DNA of 64,000 nucleotides from NCBI RefSeq assembly GCF_000686805.1, contig NZ_KK366017.1:1054001-1118000 (forward strand), given 5' to 3'. The notes under the pieces were generated by a model. That model was not told where the DNA came from. It did no database searches and was given only the letters and a program-made list of their open reading frames with translations. The position numbers were made by a program, and so were the translations under genes. Below, in pieces: positions 1 to 9,382 of this stretch; positions within the stretch are counted from its first letter, which is position 1, and each line of letters opens with the position of its first letter. The stretch is from Bacillus sp. UNC41MFS5 (lineage in GTDB: Bacteria; Bacillota; Bacilli; Bacillales_B; DSM-18226).

Positions 1-154
1 CATTCTTGATCGGGACGACATAGCTAAGGTTATTCCAAAACAAGAGCTTTTTGAGCGAATTGAATACTTGTATCACGATTATGATCGGTATGAAGTTTTT
101 AAAAAGTTAATGACAACAGAGGAGGATATGCATGCCGAAAATCCATCGAATTAG
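1..154 (+). CDS. C-terminal end of an unrecognised protein, upstream partner of the SMC-like ATPase
   Basis: The frame beginning at base 2 is open for 50 codons to a TAG at 152-154, so only the C-terminus of the protein is in the window. It is charged and ends ...EEDMHAENPSN. It overlaps the next gene by 23 bases, and the ribosome site of that gene (GGAGGA at 121-126) lies inside it, which indicates translational coupling. Genes for MukB-, MksB- or JetC-like ATPases usually follow genes for small kleisin/KITE-type partners. This could be such a partner, but the fragment is too short to recognise and the idea rests on position alone. Confidence 0.6.
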   Translation, partial: ILDRDDIAKVIPKQELFERIEYLYHDYDRYEVFKKLMTTEEDMHAENPSN

Positions 155-3100
155 AATTGTCGGCCTCAAGTATGATGGCATGCAAAAGCAGTATAAAGAT
201 ACCACGTTTAATTTTCATAATGATGAGACATCAACAAATGGACTCATTGCAATGATGAATGGGGGTGGGAAAGGTGTGTTCCTCCAGACCATATTCCAAA
301 TACTCAAACCTGGAACTTCGTGGGGAAAACAAAACAATCGTTATTATCAGCAATTTTTCTTTAACAATAAAGAGCAATTTATTCCCTATACCTTTCATGT
401 TCTCATTCAGTGGGAATTAGATGGGGCGGACAGCCGGCATCTGGTAACGGGAGGAATGTTCTCAGCTGAGCAACGGATCTCGATGAATGAAGAAGGTGGA
501 CATGAAGGTAAACCTTTGGAACAGGAAGCAAAGATCCTTCCTATTTTTACCTTTTATACAAGAGAATTTGAGCGGAAAGAAGAGGCATCGCTTGAGCATA
601 TCCCTCTCTATGAAAATGGTGAGGTTGCTGAAACGGAAAGCTTGAAGGACTATCTAAAATGGAATGGATATGACGTTTACCGAGATCCGAAGAAGCACTA
701 TCGTATCCTTGATACATACGGGATTAATCGTAAAGACTGGGATATTATGAAGGACATTAACAAGGATGAAGGCGGCGTTGGAAAATATTTTGAGGGAGCT
801 GAGGATGATCATTCTCTCTTTCAAAAACGAATCATTCCTACAGTGAGTCAAGTGATGCATCGAACAGAACATCAAAAAAATGATCTTGTGGAGATTTTCA
901 AAAGTCAGGCAAGTATCGCTAAAGACCTGCCTGTACTCTTGAAGAGGGAGCAAGCCCATAAAGAGTTTTTAGAAGACATAGTTCCATTTGAAGAGCACTT
1001 AGCAAAAGGAGTAGAACATAAAGAAATTGTACATGCAAGTATACAAACAGGAAGACAACTGCTTGGTGCCTTAGAATACTTGAAGCAATCAGAAGAGGAA
1101 ACACTGCATGAGTTAGAGAAAAACTTAGAAAAATTAGCTATTAGACAATCAGATTTACGCTTTCAAAAAGATAATTTAGAATTTGCGAAAGCTCACAGTG
1201 AGGTCATGGACTGGGAGAAGAAATTAGTGGTAGAAAGGGAGAAACATACTTCCTTACAAGCAATCGTTAAAGAGAAACAAGAACGAAAAGCTCAACTGGA
1301 CTTTCAGCTGTTATTAAAAGAATGGAGTGAAAATGAACAAACTATACGCTCTCTATCGCAGCAAATCGCGACATTAGAGCAAAACAGCGGCTTAGAGCAA
1401 GTGAATCAAAGAATGGAAGAAATTAAACAAGAAGCTAGAAAGCAATGGGAGCAATCCTATCTATTGATTCAAGATGGTGTTAAACAATATGTGGGGTATC
1501 AAAAGTTCTTACATAAAAAAGCATCAGGGCTGTTGCAGCAGGATAAACAAAAGACAAAAGAAATAGCTCAGCTAAGTACGGAAATTGATTTTCTTTATGC
1601 GCAAATGCATAGGTTTGAGTCGAAGGAAGCGGCACTTATCAAAGAATTTGGCGATCGCATAACTTATGACTTAAAGGGCTTGGCCGAGAGTTTTTTGAAA
1701 CAAATTGAAGATAAAAAGGCTGGATTAGTTGAGCTGCAGGCAAAAGATCAAGAATCTAGTGAAAAGCAAAATCAACTTGCTACTTCACATGGTACGCTTG
1801 TTCAATCGATTCAGCATTCAGATGAAAAATGTGAAAACTTAAACTTAGCAAATGAAGAGCAAAAACAAAAAGAGGCAAAACTATTAGATAAGCTTCTTGG
1901 TTTAATAGACGATGTCACAGCACCTTTTACTCCATCTCTCCTATCGAAGTATGCGATACAGATAGAAGAAATACTAGGCAATAACCGGCAACAAGCTGAA
2001 CAAATAAAAAAGGAACTTTGGGAAACACAACTTGACCACTCCTTAAACGATGAGCCCTTCTGGATCGCAAATAAAGACGTGAAGGAATTAAAGGAATGGA
2101 TTGATGAGAAGACTGGAATTGATGTATTTTATGGAACCCAATTTCTCCAATCATTAAGTCCAGCGGAAATGGCTCACTCACTTATGACGTATCCGCTCCT
2201 CCCATACGGGTTGGTCGTAAACGGGCAGCAATGGCAAAAAATTAATCAACAGGTTCTTTCAGGAAGGATGTTTAAAAGTCCTGTACCAATCTACTTGCGT
2301 GAGGAAATGAACAGCGAAGACCACCTGCCAACCTTTGTGATTATTAACGGAACAGAGAAAGAACTATTAAGTGATAAAAATCAATTCACCAGTTGGAAAA
2401 TAACGATTGCTAAACAAATAGATGAAAAGAAAGATACTCTCCTTGAAATTGAAAAAACAGAAATCTCTTTACGACGTATTTTAAAAGAAATTGATCGATT
2501 TTTATCTAGTGAGCTTTCTAGTGATATCGAAAAAGCTCTCACTCAGGAACAAAACGCTCTACTTTCTAAAAAGACGCAATTGCAGGAAATTAAAACACAG
2601 GAAGAAAAAGAAAAAGAATTACAGCTTGGGTTAAAAGAGCAACTGGAAAAGACAAAAGGTAAAATCGAGAAACTTACTAGAAATGTTGAAAAATTAGAGG
2701 AGTTTGATCAAGAAAAAACTCTTCATCATGAAAATAAACGGGTAAAACTTGAGAAAGAAAAGCTAAAGGAAGCCTTAGGAGCTCAGCAACAAGAAATAGG
2801 GAAAGAGCACCAGAATACAGTTGAATTACAAAACCAGTGGAATCAAACGTATGTGGAATGGAAGCTTACAACCGAGCAAAATATAAGGGAAATCCGGTTC
2901 TTTATAGAAGAAGCAGCTTTTCCTGCTGATGAAAAAGCAGATCAATCTGAAGAGGTCCCGCATCTTTCAACGCATTTACTACAAGAGATTAACGGCAGTA
3001 CAAAGGAGTTAAAACAGCTTCAAAAATCAAAAGAAGAACAGGCTAGAGAATTACTCGTTCTTCAAGCAAAAAGAGAAACCGAACAAAAGCAGCAAAAGAA

Positions 3101-4601
3101 ATTAGAGAAAAAACTGACTACCCATGATCAGGACTGGAATAAAGCAGCAGAACCTGATGAACCTCTAAGTATATTAGAAACTATGCTGCAAACGGCACAG
3201 AAGGAATCGAAGACAGCAGAAAAAGAAGAACGGGAACAAGGAACTGCTGTAACGGTGGCGGAAACGTCTTTAAAGCATGCGGCTGAACAGCGTGATAAGT
3301 CAGGAAAGAAAGTTGAGAAACATGAAAAACAGCCTGAACAGTGGGAAGACCTTGACTTAGGAGTTAAGGAAGTTGAAATTAAGGACCAAACGAAATTAGC
3401 GAAAGAAGAAGTAAAGCAGGCTGAGAAACGCCAAAAAGAAACGGACTCCAAAATTACGGGTTATGAAGGCGATTTATTAACGTTATCCGTTATCTTAAAA
3501 GAGGAAGCTGCAGTATTTACGAATGATGATCTAGAAAAAATTAAGAGTCAAGGAAAAGCATGTATCCTATCCTGGTGTGAAGAACATCAGGCGATTCAGG
3601 AAGAGGGTCAGGAAAAGCATGCGAAAATCGATCAATCTTTACGCAATTTAAAACTTACGATTGAAGGAAAAGATTGGGAGATTCGTTTTAAAAATGAAGT
3701 GTTAACGACTCTAGACCATATGGATACAAGGCATTATACGCATATCCAGACCATCGTTAGAAACATGAAACGTTTTTCACAAAGTGGATTGGAACAATTA
3801 GAACGCGATAAAGAAAGAGCAGAAAAGGCTCAAAACTTCTGGGCTAGCCGTGCAAGCATGAAGGTGATGAGCATTGCAGAGGCCATTCGGTCCATGGTTT
3901 CGAAAATGAAGCTAAAAAATGAACGGGGATCCTTCCCGCTCGTCCAACTCAAAGAAGATATCTTACCTAAAAAGGCTGAAGATATCGAACCACTGCTAAA
4001 GCAGCACTTTGTAGCTGCCATTAACAAAATTACCAAACAATTTGATATGATTGATGACAATAATCGATTATTAGACGAGGAAATAAAACAACTCATAAGT
4101 GATGAGCAAATATTATTTGTATCACTCCGAAATCGATATCCTGAGCTGCTGGTCTATAATATGCGAACAGATAATGCCTTTATGTACGGGAAACCGCAAA
4201 AAGAACATTATTCAACCTGGCAGACGATTAATCAAGGTTCTAAGACGAAATCCGATGGCAGTGGCGGACAGAAGTTATCAGCCCGAATGGTGATGATGAT
4301 GATGCTATTATCCGTTAAAAGCGAAACCGACCAAAGCTGGGTTCCTTTAGTCTGTGATAATCCGTTCGGCCAGGCTGCATCAGCTCATGTCCTTGACCCG
4401 ATCTTCGCAGTGGCCGAAAAACTGAAGTTTCAATTTATCGTCGTCACTCCACCCGAACTGGTGAAAACGGAAATCAGCCAAAGATTTGATGCCTATTATA
4501 AATTAGACTTCATTCGTGAAAAAGGAAAAGAAATTGTTTCAGATACGATTGTTCCAGCATTTCGGATTTATCAGGGAGAGGCAGTTGCTCAGGTAAGGTA
4601 A
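132..4601 (+). CDS. SMC/MukB-like coiled-coil ATPase, 1489 aa
   Basis: The N-terminal ABC half carries a glycine-rich P-loop, M-M-N-G-G-G-K-G-V-F near residues 41-50, with Lys47. A very long Glu/Lys/Gln-rich coiled coil follows from about residue 270, interrupted around 640-750 by a hydrophobic non-helical stretch that could be a hinge. A second coiled coil runs to about 1250. The C-terminal half has the ABC signature S-D-G-S-G-G-Q-K-L-S at 1374-1383 and a Walker B strand, V-P-L-V-C-D-N-P-F-G, at 1404-1413. This order is that of SMC, MukB and JetC proteins, which organise chromosomes or close on plasmid and phage DNA. Two core positions are unusual: the Ser/Thr after the P-loop Lys is Gly, and the Glu after the Walker B Asp is Asn1410. 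The exact family was not recognised; a Mks/Wadjet-like role is inference. ATG 132 has GGAGGA at good spacing. Confidence 0.8.
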   Translation: MPKIHRIRIVGLKYDGMQKQYKDTTFNFHNDETSTNGLIAMMNGGGKGVFLQTIFQILKPGTSWGKQNNRYYQQFFFNNKEQFIPYTFHVLIQWELDGADSRHLVTGGMFSAEQRISMNEEGGHEGKPLEQEAKILPIFTFYTREFERKEEASLEHIPLYENGEVAETESLKDYLKWNGYDVYRDPKKHYRILDTYGINRKDWDIMKDINKDEGGVGKYFEGAEDDHSLFQKRIIPTVSQVMHRTEHQKNDLVEIFKSQASIAKDLPVLLKREQAHKEFLEDIVPFEEHLAKGVEHKEIVHASIQTGRQLLGALEYLKQSEEETLHELEKNLEKLAIRQSDLRFQKDNLEFAKAHSEVMDWEKKLVVEREKHTSLQAIVKEKQERKAQLDFQLLLKEWSENEQTIRSLSQQIATLEQNSGLEQVNQRMEEIKQEARKQWEQSYLLIQDGVKQYVGYQKFLHKKASGLLQQDKQKTKEIAQLSTEIDFLYAQMHRFESKEAALIKEFGDRITYDLKGLAESFLKQIEDKKAGLVELQAKDQESSEKQNQLATSHGTLVQSIQHSDEKCENLNLANEEQKQKEAKLLDKLLGLIDDVTAPFTPSLLSKYAIQIEEILGNNRQQAEQIKKELWETQLDHSLNDEPFWIANKDVKELKEWIDEKTGIDVFYGTQFLQSLSPAEMAHSLMTYPLLPYGLVVNGQQWQKINQQVLSGRMFKSPVPIYLREEMNSEDHLPTFVIINGTEKELLSDKNQFTSWKITIAKQIDEKKDTLLEIEKTEISLRRILKEIDRFLSSELSSDIEKALTQEQNALLSKKTQLQEIKTQEEKEKELQLGLKEQLEKTKGKIEKLTRNVEKLEEFDQEKTLHHENKRVKLEKEKLKEALGAQQQEIGKEHQNTVELQNQWNQTYVEWKLTTEQNIREIRFFIEEAAFPADEKADQSEEVPHLSTHLLQEINGSTKELKQLQKSKEEQARELLVLQAKRETEQKQQKKLEKKLTTHDQDWNKAAEPDEPLSILETMLQTAQKESKTAEKEEREQGTAVTVAETSLKHAAEQRDKSGKKVEKHEKQPEQWEDLDLGVKEVEIKDQTKLAKEEVKQAEKRQKETDSKITGYEGDLLTLSVILKEEAAVFTNDDLEKIKSQGKACILSWCEEHQAIQEEGQEKHAKIDQSLRNLKLTIEGKDWEIRFKNEVLTTLDHMDTRHYTHIQTIVRNMKRFSQSGLEQLERDKERAEKAQNFWASRASMKVMSIAEAIRSMVSKMKLKNERGSFPLVQLKEDILPKKAEDIEPLLKQHFVAAINKITKQFDMIDDNNRLLDEEIKQLISDEQILFVSLRNRYPELLVYNMRTDNAFMYGKPQKEHYSTWQTINQGSKTKSDGSGGQKLSARMVMMMMLLSVKSETDQSWVPLVCDNPFGQAASAHVLDPIFAVAEKLKFQFIVVTPPELVKTEISQRFDAYYKLDFIREKGKEIVSDTIVPAFRIYQGEAVAQVR

Positions 4602-4630
4602 CACAATGATAGGATTGAGGATTAGGGGAA

Positions 4631-4666
4631 AAAAATCTCACTTTCTGTATAGAAGGTGAGATTTTT
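4631..4666 (+). terminator. Rho-independent terminator after the SMC-like gene
   Basis: An inverted repeat AAAAATCTCAC (4631-4641) / GTGAGATTTTT (4656-4666) is extended inward by TTCT/AGAA around a GTAT loop and ends in a T-run. It lies 30 bases after the stop codon. Confidence 0.85.
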
Positions 4667-4937
4667 ATGTGTACTAGGAAACGAGTGAAAAATATATATT
4701 AAGGATATTTAATAAATATTAATATACAATAATCAGCATTACCAGTGGGATTAAATAAGAAGACCACGGTGTAATACCGAGGTCATCAGTTAGCGGTATA
4801 GGCCCTTTTATTAGGCTGTGTCCATATCATGGGCAATTCTCATCAATCCTAGCGAGTAAATTAATTAACCTACTATCACTGAGATAAGAGTTTTAATTTA
4901 ATAAAGCTCATTCTTAAGATTAAGAAAAAGAAGGGGC
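4667..4937. other. Intergenic stretch with one isolated hairpin
   Basis: No gene was recognised here. A compact hairpin lies at 4762-4784: GACC-A-CGGT, loop GTAAT, ACCG-A-GGTC. It has no T-run, so it is not a standard terminator. The rest is AT-rich. Confidence 0.4.
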
Positions 4938-5078
4938 TTAATAATATATAACCTCGGAAAAAATTTTGCAGCCTTGGATTCTTTTATAATTTTCTTTAGC
5001 TTCTATTTCAGTGTCAAATTCAAACATAGTAATTTTATTTCCTTTGGAATTGGTATTGAATACAGTAATTATCCACAT
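4938..5078 (-). CDS. Small conserved-looking protein, 46 aa, downstream of citM
   Basis: On the minus strand GAGGAGG lies just upstream of ATG (5078), followed by 46 codons. The product begins MWIITVFNTNSKGNKITMFE and ends in a tyrosine pair. It alternates hydrophobic and charged residues, with one Cys and no signal peptide or membrane segment. The start is 33 bases after the stop of the citrate transporter on the same strand, so both are probably cotranscribed. The strong ribosome site and full reading frame make it a real gene. I do not recognise its function; the motif F-E-F-D-T-E-I-E-A suggests a small alpha/beta fold. Confidence 0.7.
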   Translation of the reverse strand: MWIITVFNTNSKGNKITMFEFDTEIEAKENYKRIQGCKIFSEVIYY

Positions 5079-5111
5079 AAAATAACCTCCTCTCACTAAT
5101 GTAATCCTTTT

Positions 5112-6413
5112 TTATAAAGAAATAACACCTAAAACAAGTGCGGCTATTACCATCACCGTAGTGGTTCCTAGAGCCCATTTAATTAAGAATCTCTGTAAAT
5201 CACTAAATTCAATTCCTACCATACCTATTAATAAATGTGCGGCTGCTACCAAAGGACTTAGAACGTGGACAGGCTGTCCCAATATGGAGGCACGGCCGAT
5301 TTCGGCAGCGCTTATGCCATAAGACTCGGCGGCTTGGGCAATAATTGGAAGTACCCCGAAATAAAAGGCATTATTTGACATGAAAAAAGTAAAAGGAGCG
5401 CTTAAAAAAGCCACGATTACTGGTAAATGCTGCCCCAATGCTTCAGGAATTAATGACACTAAAGTAGTAGCCATGGCATCAATCATTTTCGTGCCTGACA
5501 TAATACCTGTAAAAATACCAGCTGCAATAACAATGGAGACGACCGCTACTGCGTTACTTGCGTGAGAAGAGATTCGTTCTTGTTGCTCTTTTATATTTGG
5601 ATAATTAACTAATAAAGCAATAGCAAATGCAACCATAAATAAAATCATGAGTGGAATAACATCCATAATTAACAAAACTATGAGAAAGAGTGTTAAAGCA
5701 AAGTTAAACCATACTAGTTTTGGACGGCGATAGTTAAACTCCATTTTTGCATCCATTTCAGCCGTACTGGCCACTTCTCGAAATGCATCAATATCTATAA
5801 CTCCAAGTCTCCTACGTTCCATTTTTCCAAAAATATAGGATATAACCAGAACCCATAAAAGCCCAAAACCCATGACAGGAATAAGTGGCAGAAACAACTC
5901 AGATGAGTCAAGCTTCAATGAAGTCATCGCCATTGCAGAAGCTCCTCCCCAAGGAGTCATATTCATTACTCCCATTGAGGACATGGCTACTCCTGCAAGA
6001 ATTAGAGGATTCATTCTTAGACGTTTATAAAGTGGAAGCAAGGAAGAAACCGTAATCATATAGGTCGTGGTTCCATCACCATCTAAAGCAACCATCATCG
6101 ATAGAACAGCTGTACCTACAACAATTTTTAAAGGATCACCTTTGACGATTTTTAAAATTTTGGTAATAAGGGGTTCGAATAAACCAGTATCAATCATAAG
6201 CCCAAAGTACAAAATGGCGAAAAAAATCATAATGGCGGTTGGGGCAATAGCTTTTACCCCCTCAAACATCATCGTGCCTAAATCATTCGCATAGCCCCCG
6301 ATTAGACCAAAAAGGATGGGAATGAGCATGAGAGCGACAAGGGGGGTTAGCCGTTTTGACATAATTAGATACATAAAAATTGCAACCATAGAAAATCCCA
6401 AAAAAGATAGCAT
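5112..6413 (-). CDS. citM: CitMHS-family citrate (metal-citrate) transporter
   Basis: The 433-residue integral membrane protein has about 11-12 hydrophobic segments. These include the family-like stretches A-L-D-G-D-G-T-T-T-Y in the first half and T-P-W-G-G-A-S-A-M just after it. The length fits CitM/CitH of Bacillus, which are proton symporters for citrate complexed to divalent metal. Divergent citS/citT-like genes lie 376 bases away, as in the citrate-inducible system of Bacillus subtilis, which supports the assignment. AGGAGG precedes ATG 6413. The ion preference (Mg versus Ca complexes) cannot be read from the sequence, so the symbol marks the family member and context rather than proven substrate. 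Confidence 0.85.
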   Translation of the reverse strand: MLSFLGFSMVAIFMYLIMSKRLTPLVALMLIPILFGLIGGYANDLGTMMFEGVKAIAPTAIMIFFAILYFGLMIDTGLFEPLITKILKIVKGDPLKIVVGTAVLSMMVALDGDGTTTYMITVSSLLPLYKRLRMNPLILAGVAMSSMGVMNMTPWGGASAMAMTSLKLDSSELFLPLIPVMGFGLLWVLVISYIFGKMERRRLGVIDIDAFREVASTAEMDAKMEFNYRRPKLVWFNFALTLFLIVLLIMDVIPLMILFMVAFAIALLVNYPNIKEQQERISSHASNAVAVVSIVIAAGIFTGIMSGTKMIDAMATTLVSLIPEALGQHLPVIVAFLSAPFTFFMSNNAFYFGVLPIIAQAAESYGISAAEIGRASILGQPVHVLSPLVAAAHLLIGMVGIEFSDLQRFLIKWALGTTTVMVIAALVLGVISL

Positions 6414-6543
6414 ACTTTAAATCCTCCTTTGTTATTAATAGTGGGTTCAACTAATCTTAGACGAATTATTTTTTACTTAAGTTTTTTTATAGAGTAAAGC
6501 AAATTAATAACAAGACTAGATGAGTGTATCCACTGTGCACTAA

Positions 6544-6558
6544 TTGATAGCGCTTTCT
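6544..6558 (-). promoter_or_regulatory. Candidate cre (CcpA) site in the citM/citST intergenic region
   Basis: TTGATAGCGCTTTCT matches the Bacillus cre consensus WTGAAARCGYTTWWN at 13 of 15 positions. It lies 130 bases upstream of the citM start in the divergent promoter region (6414-6789). CcpA repression of citM is established in Bacillus subtilis, so glucose repression is likely here too. The same region holds a possible citS promoter: -10 TATAAT at 6741-6746 with a weak -35, TTAGAA, at 6718-6723. Confidence 0.6.
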
Positions 6559-6789
6559 AAGAAAGATTAACATGATGATATTCATAGGAATATATAAAAC
6601 AAATAATTTTAATTTTCTCCATAAATATCATTTTTTTCATTTTTTTCACGTAAAAATCAAAATCTCCACAAACTCACATAATAACTAACATTACAATTGA
6701 TAGAATTGAAGCAAATATTAGAATAGTGTTATTATTGATATATAATATAAAAAATCACATCTTCTGAGATATTAGCGAGGGGAAACCAA

Positions 6790-8382
6790 TTGGGTAAAAG
6801 GACTAAAAAACCAAGACTGCTAACACAAATGGTTGTATTTTTTTCCACTATTATTTTAATTACTATTGTTTCTGTAAGTGCTCTATTTTCCATGATGATT
6901 GAAGATATGATTAAAACTTCATTGGGTAACCAGGCTATGGCAGTAGCGAAGATGACTTCCCAAAAGGAACACATTATCAATGCATTTAAGGATCCCAATC
7001 CTTCTTTAATTATACAGCCCATTGCAGAAGAAATACGGAAATCAACTGGAGCCGGCTATGTAGTGATTGGCAATAAAGAAAATATTCGGTACTCTCACCA
7101 GATACCAAAATATATTGGAAAGCCGATGGGATCAAGCAACAAACAGGTATTTGAAAATAATGCCTCAATTATATATGAAGGAACTGGGATTTCAGGAAAG
7201 GCAATTAAGGCAAAAACCCCTATTTATAATAAAGAGGGAGAAATAATTGGTGTTTCGTCCGTTGGTTTCTTAACCTCTGAAGTAGAGGGAAAAGTACATA
7301 GCTACCGCCTTAAGTTACTTCAGTTTTCTATTTTTATTTTGTTATTTGGGATAACTGGGGCAGTTATTATTTCAAAGAGGGTAAAGAAACTAATTTTTAA
7401 TCTTGAGCCAGAAGAAATATCCTTTTTGTTTAAAGAAAAAGAAGCTACCTTAGAATCTATTAGAGATGCCACTGTTGCTGTCAACATAGACGGTGAAGTA
7501 ACATCCATCAATAAACGGGCAAGAGAGTTGTTGAAACACGATGAGATCGAGAAGGGTATGAGAATAAAGCATAGCCGACTATACGCTCTAATAGAATCCG
7601 TAATGGGCAGTCAACAAAATGTTATTAATCAAAAGGTGATTTTTGGTGACCAATTAAATTTGGTTGACGCATCACCGATTCTGGAAAAACAAAGAACACG
7701 AGGTGCTGTATTAACCATCCGGCCTGTTTCCGAAATAGAGGAAATTATAGATGAGATTTCAAAAGTACAAAACGTTTCTGACCATATCCGCGCCCAAAAT
7801 CATGAATATTTAAATAGATTAAACACTATTTATGGATTGATTACCCTTGAACAGTATGACGAAGCAAGGGAACTGATTTCAGAAGAAGTCAAAGAACGTC
7901 AAGATATTGTGGTTTTTTTAACTTCCTCAGTTAAAGATCCTTTTATTGCGGCTTGTCTGCTTGGAAAAATTAATCGATCAAAGGAATTAAAAGTAGAACT
8001 TGAAATCGATAAAGACAGCAACCTGGAAGATATCCCCTCTACATTAAATACTAAATTATTTGTATCCATACTTGGTAATTTAATAGATAATGCCATGGAG
8101 GCAGCTGTTCGGGCTAATTCTAATGGCGCCTATGTAAAAGTTTCCTTCACAGATATTGGAAGCGATATCATTTTTGATATAGAAGACAACGGTAAAGGTA
8201 TACCTGAAGAATGGCAGGAGATGATTTTTATTCAAGGATTTACAACAAAAGAAGGAGAAAATCATGGACTAGGACTAGCCATTGTTAAAAATGCCTTAAA
8301 AAAACTAGATGGGGAGATTTTTATTTCTACAAGTGATTCAGGCGGAGCTCAATTTACAATCGTTTTACCAAAAGGCAACTAA
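6790..8382 (+). CDS. citS: CitS/DcuS-family sensor histidine kinase
   Basis: The 530-residue protein has a membrane segment at about residues 14-34, an extracytoplasmic PAS-like (sPDC) sensor domain to about 170, and a second membrane segment at 175-195. A cytoplasmic PAS domain follows at about 220-320. The kinase core has R-A-Q-N-H-E-Y-L-N-R-L-N with the phospho-acceptor at His338, then ATPase boxes N-L-I-D-N-A-M-E-A, D-N-G-K-G-I and G-L-G-L-A-I. This domain order is that of the CitA/DcuS/DpiB family, which senses citrate or C4-dicarboxylates outside the cell. The start is TTG with GAGGGGA upstream. The response regulator gene follows after 15 bases. Confidence 0.85.
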   Translation: MGKRTKKPRLLTQMVVFFSTIILITIVSVSALFSMMIEDMIKTSLGNQAMAVAKMTSQKEHIINAFKDPNPSLIIQPIAEEIRKSTGAGYVVIGNKENIRYSHQIPKYIGKPMGSSNKQVFENNASIIYEGTGISGKAIKAKTPIYNKEGEIIGVSSVGFLTSEVEGKVHSYRLKLLQFSIFILLFGITGAVIISKRVKKLIFNLEPEEISFLFKEKEATLESIRDATVAVNIDGEVTSINKRARELLKHDEIEKGMRIKHSRLYALIESVMGSQQNVINQKVIFGDQLNLVDASPILEKQRTRGAVLTIRPVSEIEEIIDEISKVQNVSDHIRAQNHEYLNRLNTIYGLITLEQYDEARELISEEVKERQDIVVFLTSSVKDPFIAACLLGKINRSKELKVELEIDKDSNLEDIPSTLNTKLFVSILGNLIDNAMEAAVRANSNGAYVKVSFTDIGSDIIFDIEDNGKGIPEEWQEMIFIQGFTTKEGENHGLGLAIVKNALKKLDGEIFISTSDSGGAQFTIVLPKGN

Positions 8383-8397
8383 GAGAGGGGTATCAAG

Positions 8398-9102
8398 ATG
8401 ACCAAGGAACTAATCAAAGTAATGATTGTAGAAGATGATGAAACAGCGGCTAAAATTTATGAAAAATTTACGGATAAAGCAAAAGGATTTCAAGTAGTCG
8501 CTATTGCAAATACGGGGAAGCAGGCACTTGAGATGTTGAATGTATTTACTCCCGATCTTATTTTGCTCGATGTCTTTCTTCCTGATATAAATGGGAAAGA
8601 TTTATTATGGGAGATTAGAAGAAAACTGAGAAGAATTGACGTAATTATGATAACAGCAGCCAATGATGTTGACACTGTAAGCGAAGCAATCAGGGGAGGA
8701 GCATTCAGTTACATCCTTAAACCCATTATGATAAACAAGTTCCTTGAAGTGCTGGAACAGTTCAAAGAGTCTAGAGAAAAATTAGTCAAATTAACAATTG
8801 TTGAACAAGAAGATGTTAACGATTTTTTTAGAGTTAAACAACCACGGGAAGCGGTTTTAGCCCAGGAGGAACTACCTGAAATATTGCCTAAGGGAATTGA
8901 TAAACATACATTAAAAAAAGTCAGGAAACAAATAAAGGATATAAATGAAAACATAAATGCAGATGATTTTTCAAAAATAATAGGAGCCAGTCATTCTACT
9001 GGCAGGAGATATCTTGAGTATTTAGTTGCAATTAATGAGATGGAAGTAGAAGTTATTTACGGAACCATAGGACGCCCTGAAAGGAGATATCGGAAGAAGT
9101 AA
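8398..9102 (+). CDS. citT: CitT/DcuR-family response regulator
   Basis: The 234-residue protein has an N-terminal receiver domain with acidic pocket V-E-D-D-E (residues 12-16), phospho-acceptor Asp58 in L-L-D-V-F-L-P-D and the conserved T-A-A and K-P-I motifs. The C-terminal region carries a helix-turn-helix (S-T-G-R-R-Y-L-E-Y-L). Length and layout match CitT/DpiA/DctR regulators. It should be phosphorylated by the kinase encoded just upstream and activate the divergent citM. AGAGAGGGG precedes the ATG. Confidence 0.85.
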   Translation: MTKELIKVMIVEDDETAAKIYEKFTDKAKGFQVVAIANTGKQALEMLNVFTPDLILLDVFLPDINGKDLLWEIRRKLRRIDVIMITAANDVDTVSEAIRGGAFSYILKPIMINKFLEVLEQFKESREKLVKLTIVEQEDVNDFFRVKQPREAVLAQEELPEILPKGIDKHTLKKVRKQIKDINENINADDFSKIIGASHSTGRRYLEYLVAINEMEVEVIYGTIGRPERRYRKK

Positions 9103-9141
9103 TCTGTGCGTTTTTTTAGAACCATTCGTTATTTTAGAAAG

Positions 9142-9190
9142 AATAAACCCGACTATGGTTGTGCACGCCTTAATCGGGTTATTTTTATTT
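9142..9190 (+). terminator. Terminator of citST
   Basis: AATAAACCCGA / TCGGGTTATTTTT forms a stem with a loop of about 20 bases and a T-rich tail, 40 bases after the citT stop. Confidence 0.75.
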
Positions 9191-9382
9191 TCATTTAATT
9201 TTATTGCAAATGTCTATCATTGATAATAATTTTTTGATGAATCACAAAAAATGGAATGAAATCTTTGGGAGAAGAACAACCAAAACTAGGTAGTGGTGCA
9301 AAAAATTAGGAGGTATTGATCGAGTGATTTATAATGGTAAATAATAATTTATAAAAATACACATCGAAAGTTGGAACTAAAA

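Noticed and set aside
9201..9240. Fur-box-like sequence ATTGATAATAATTTTTT upstream of the HAD gene
   Set aside because: Only one half matches the TGATAAT-N-ATTATCA pattern; AT-rich chance match.
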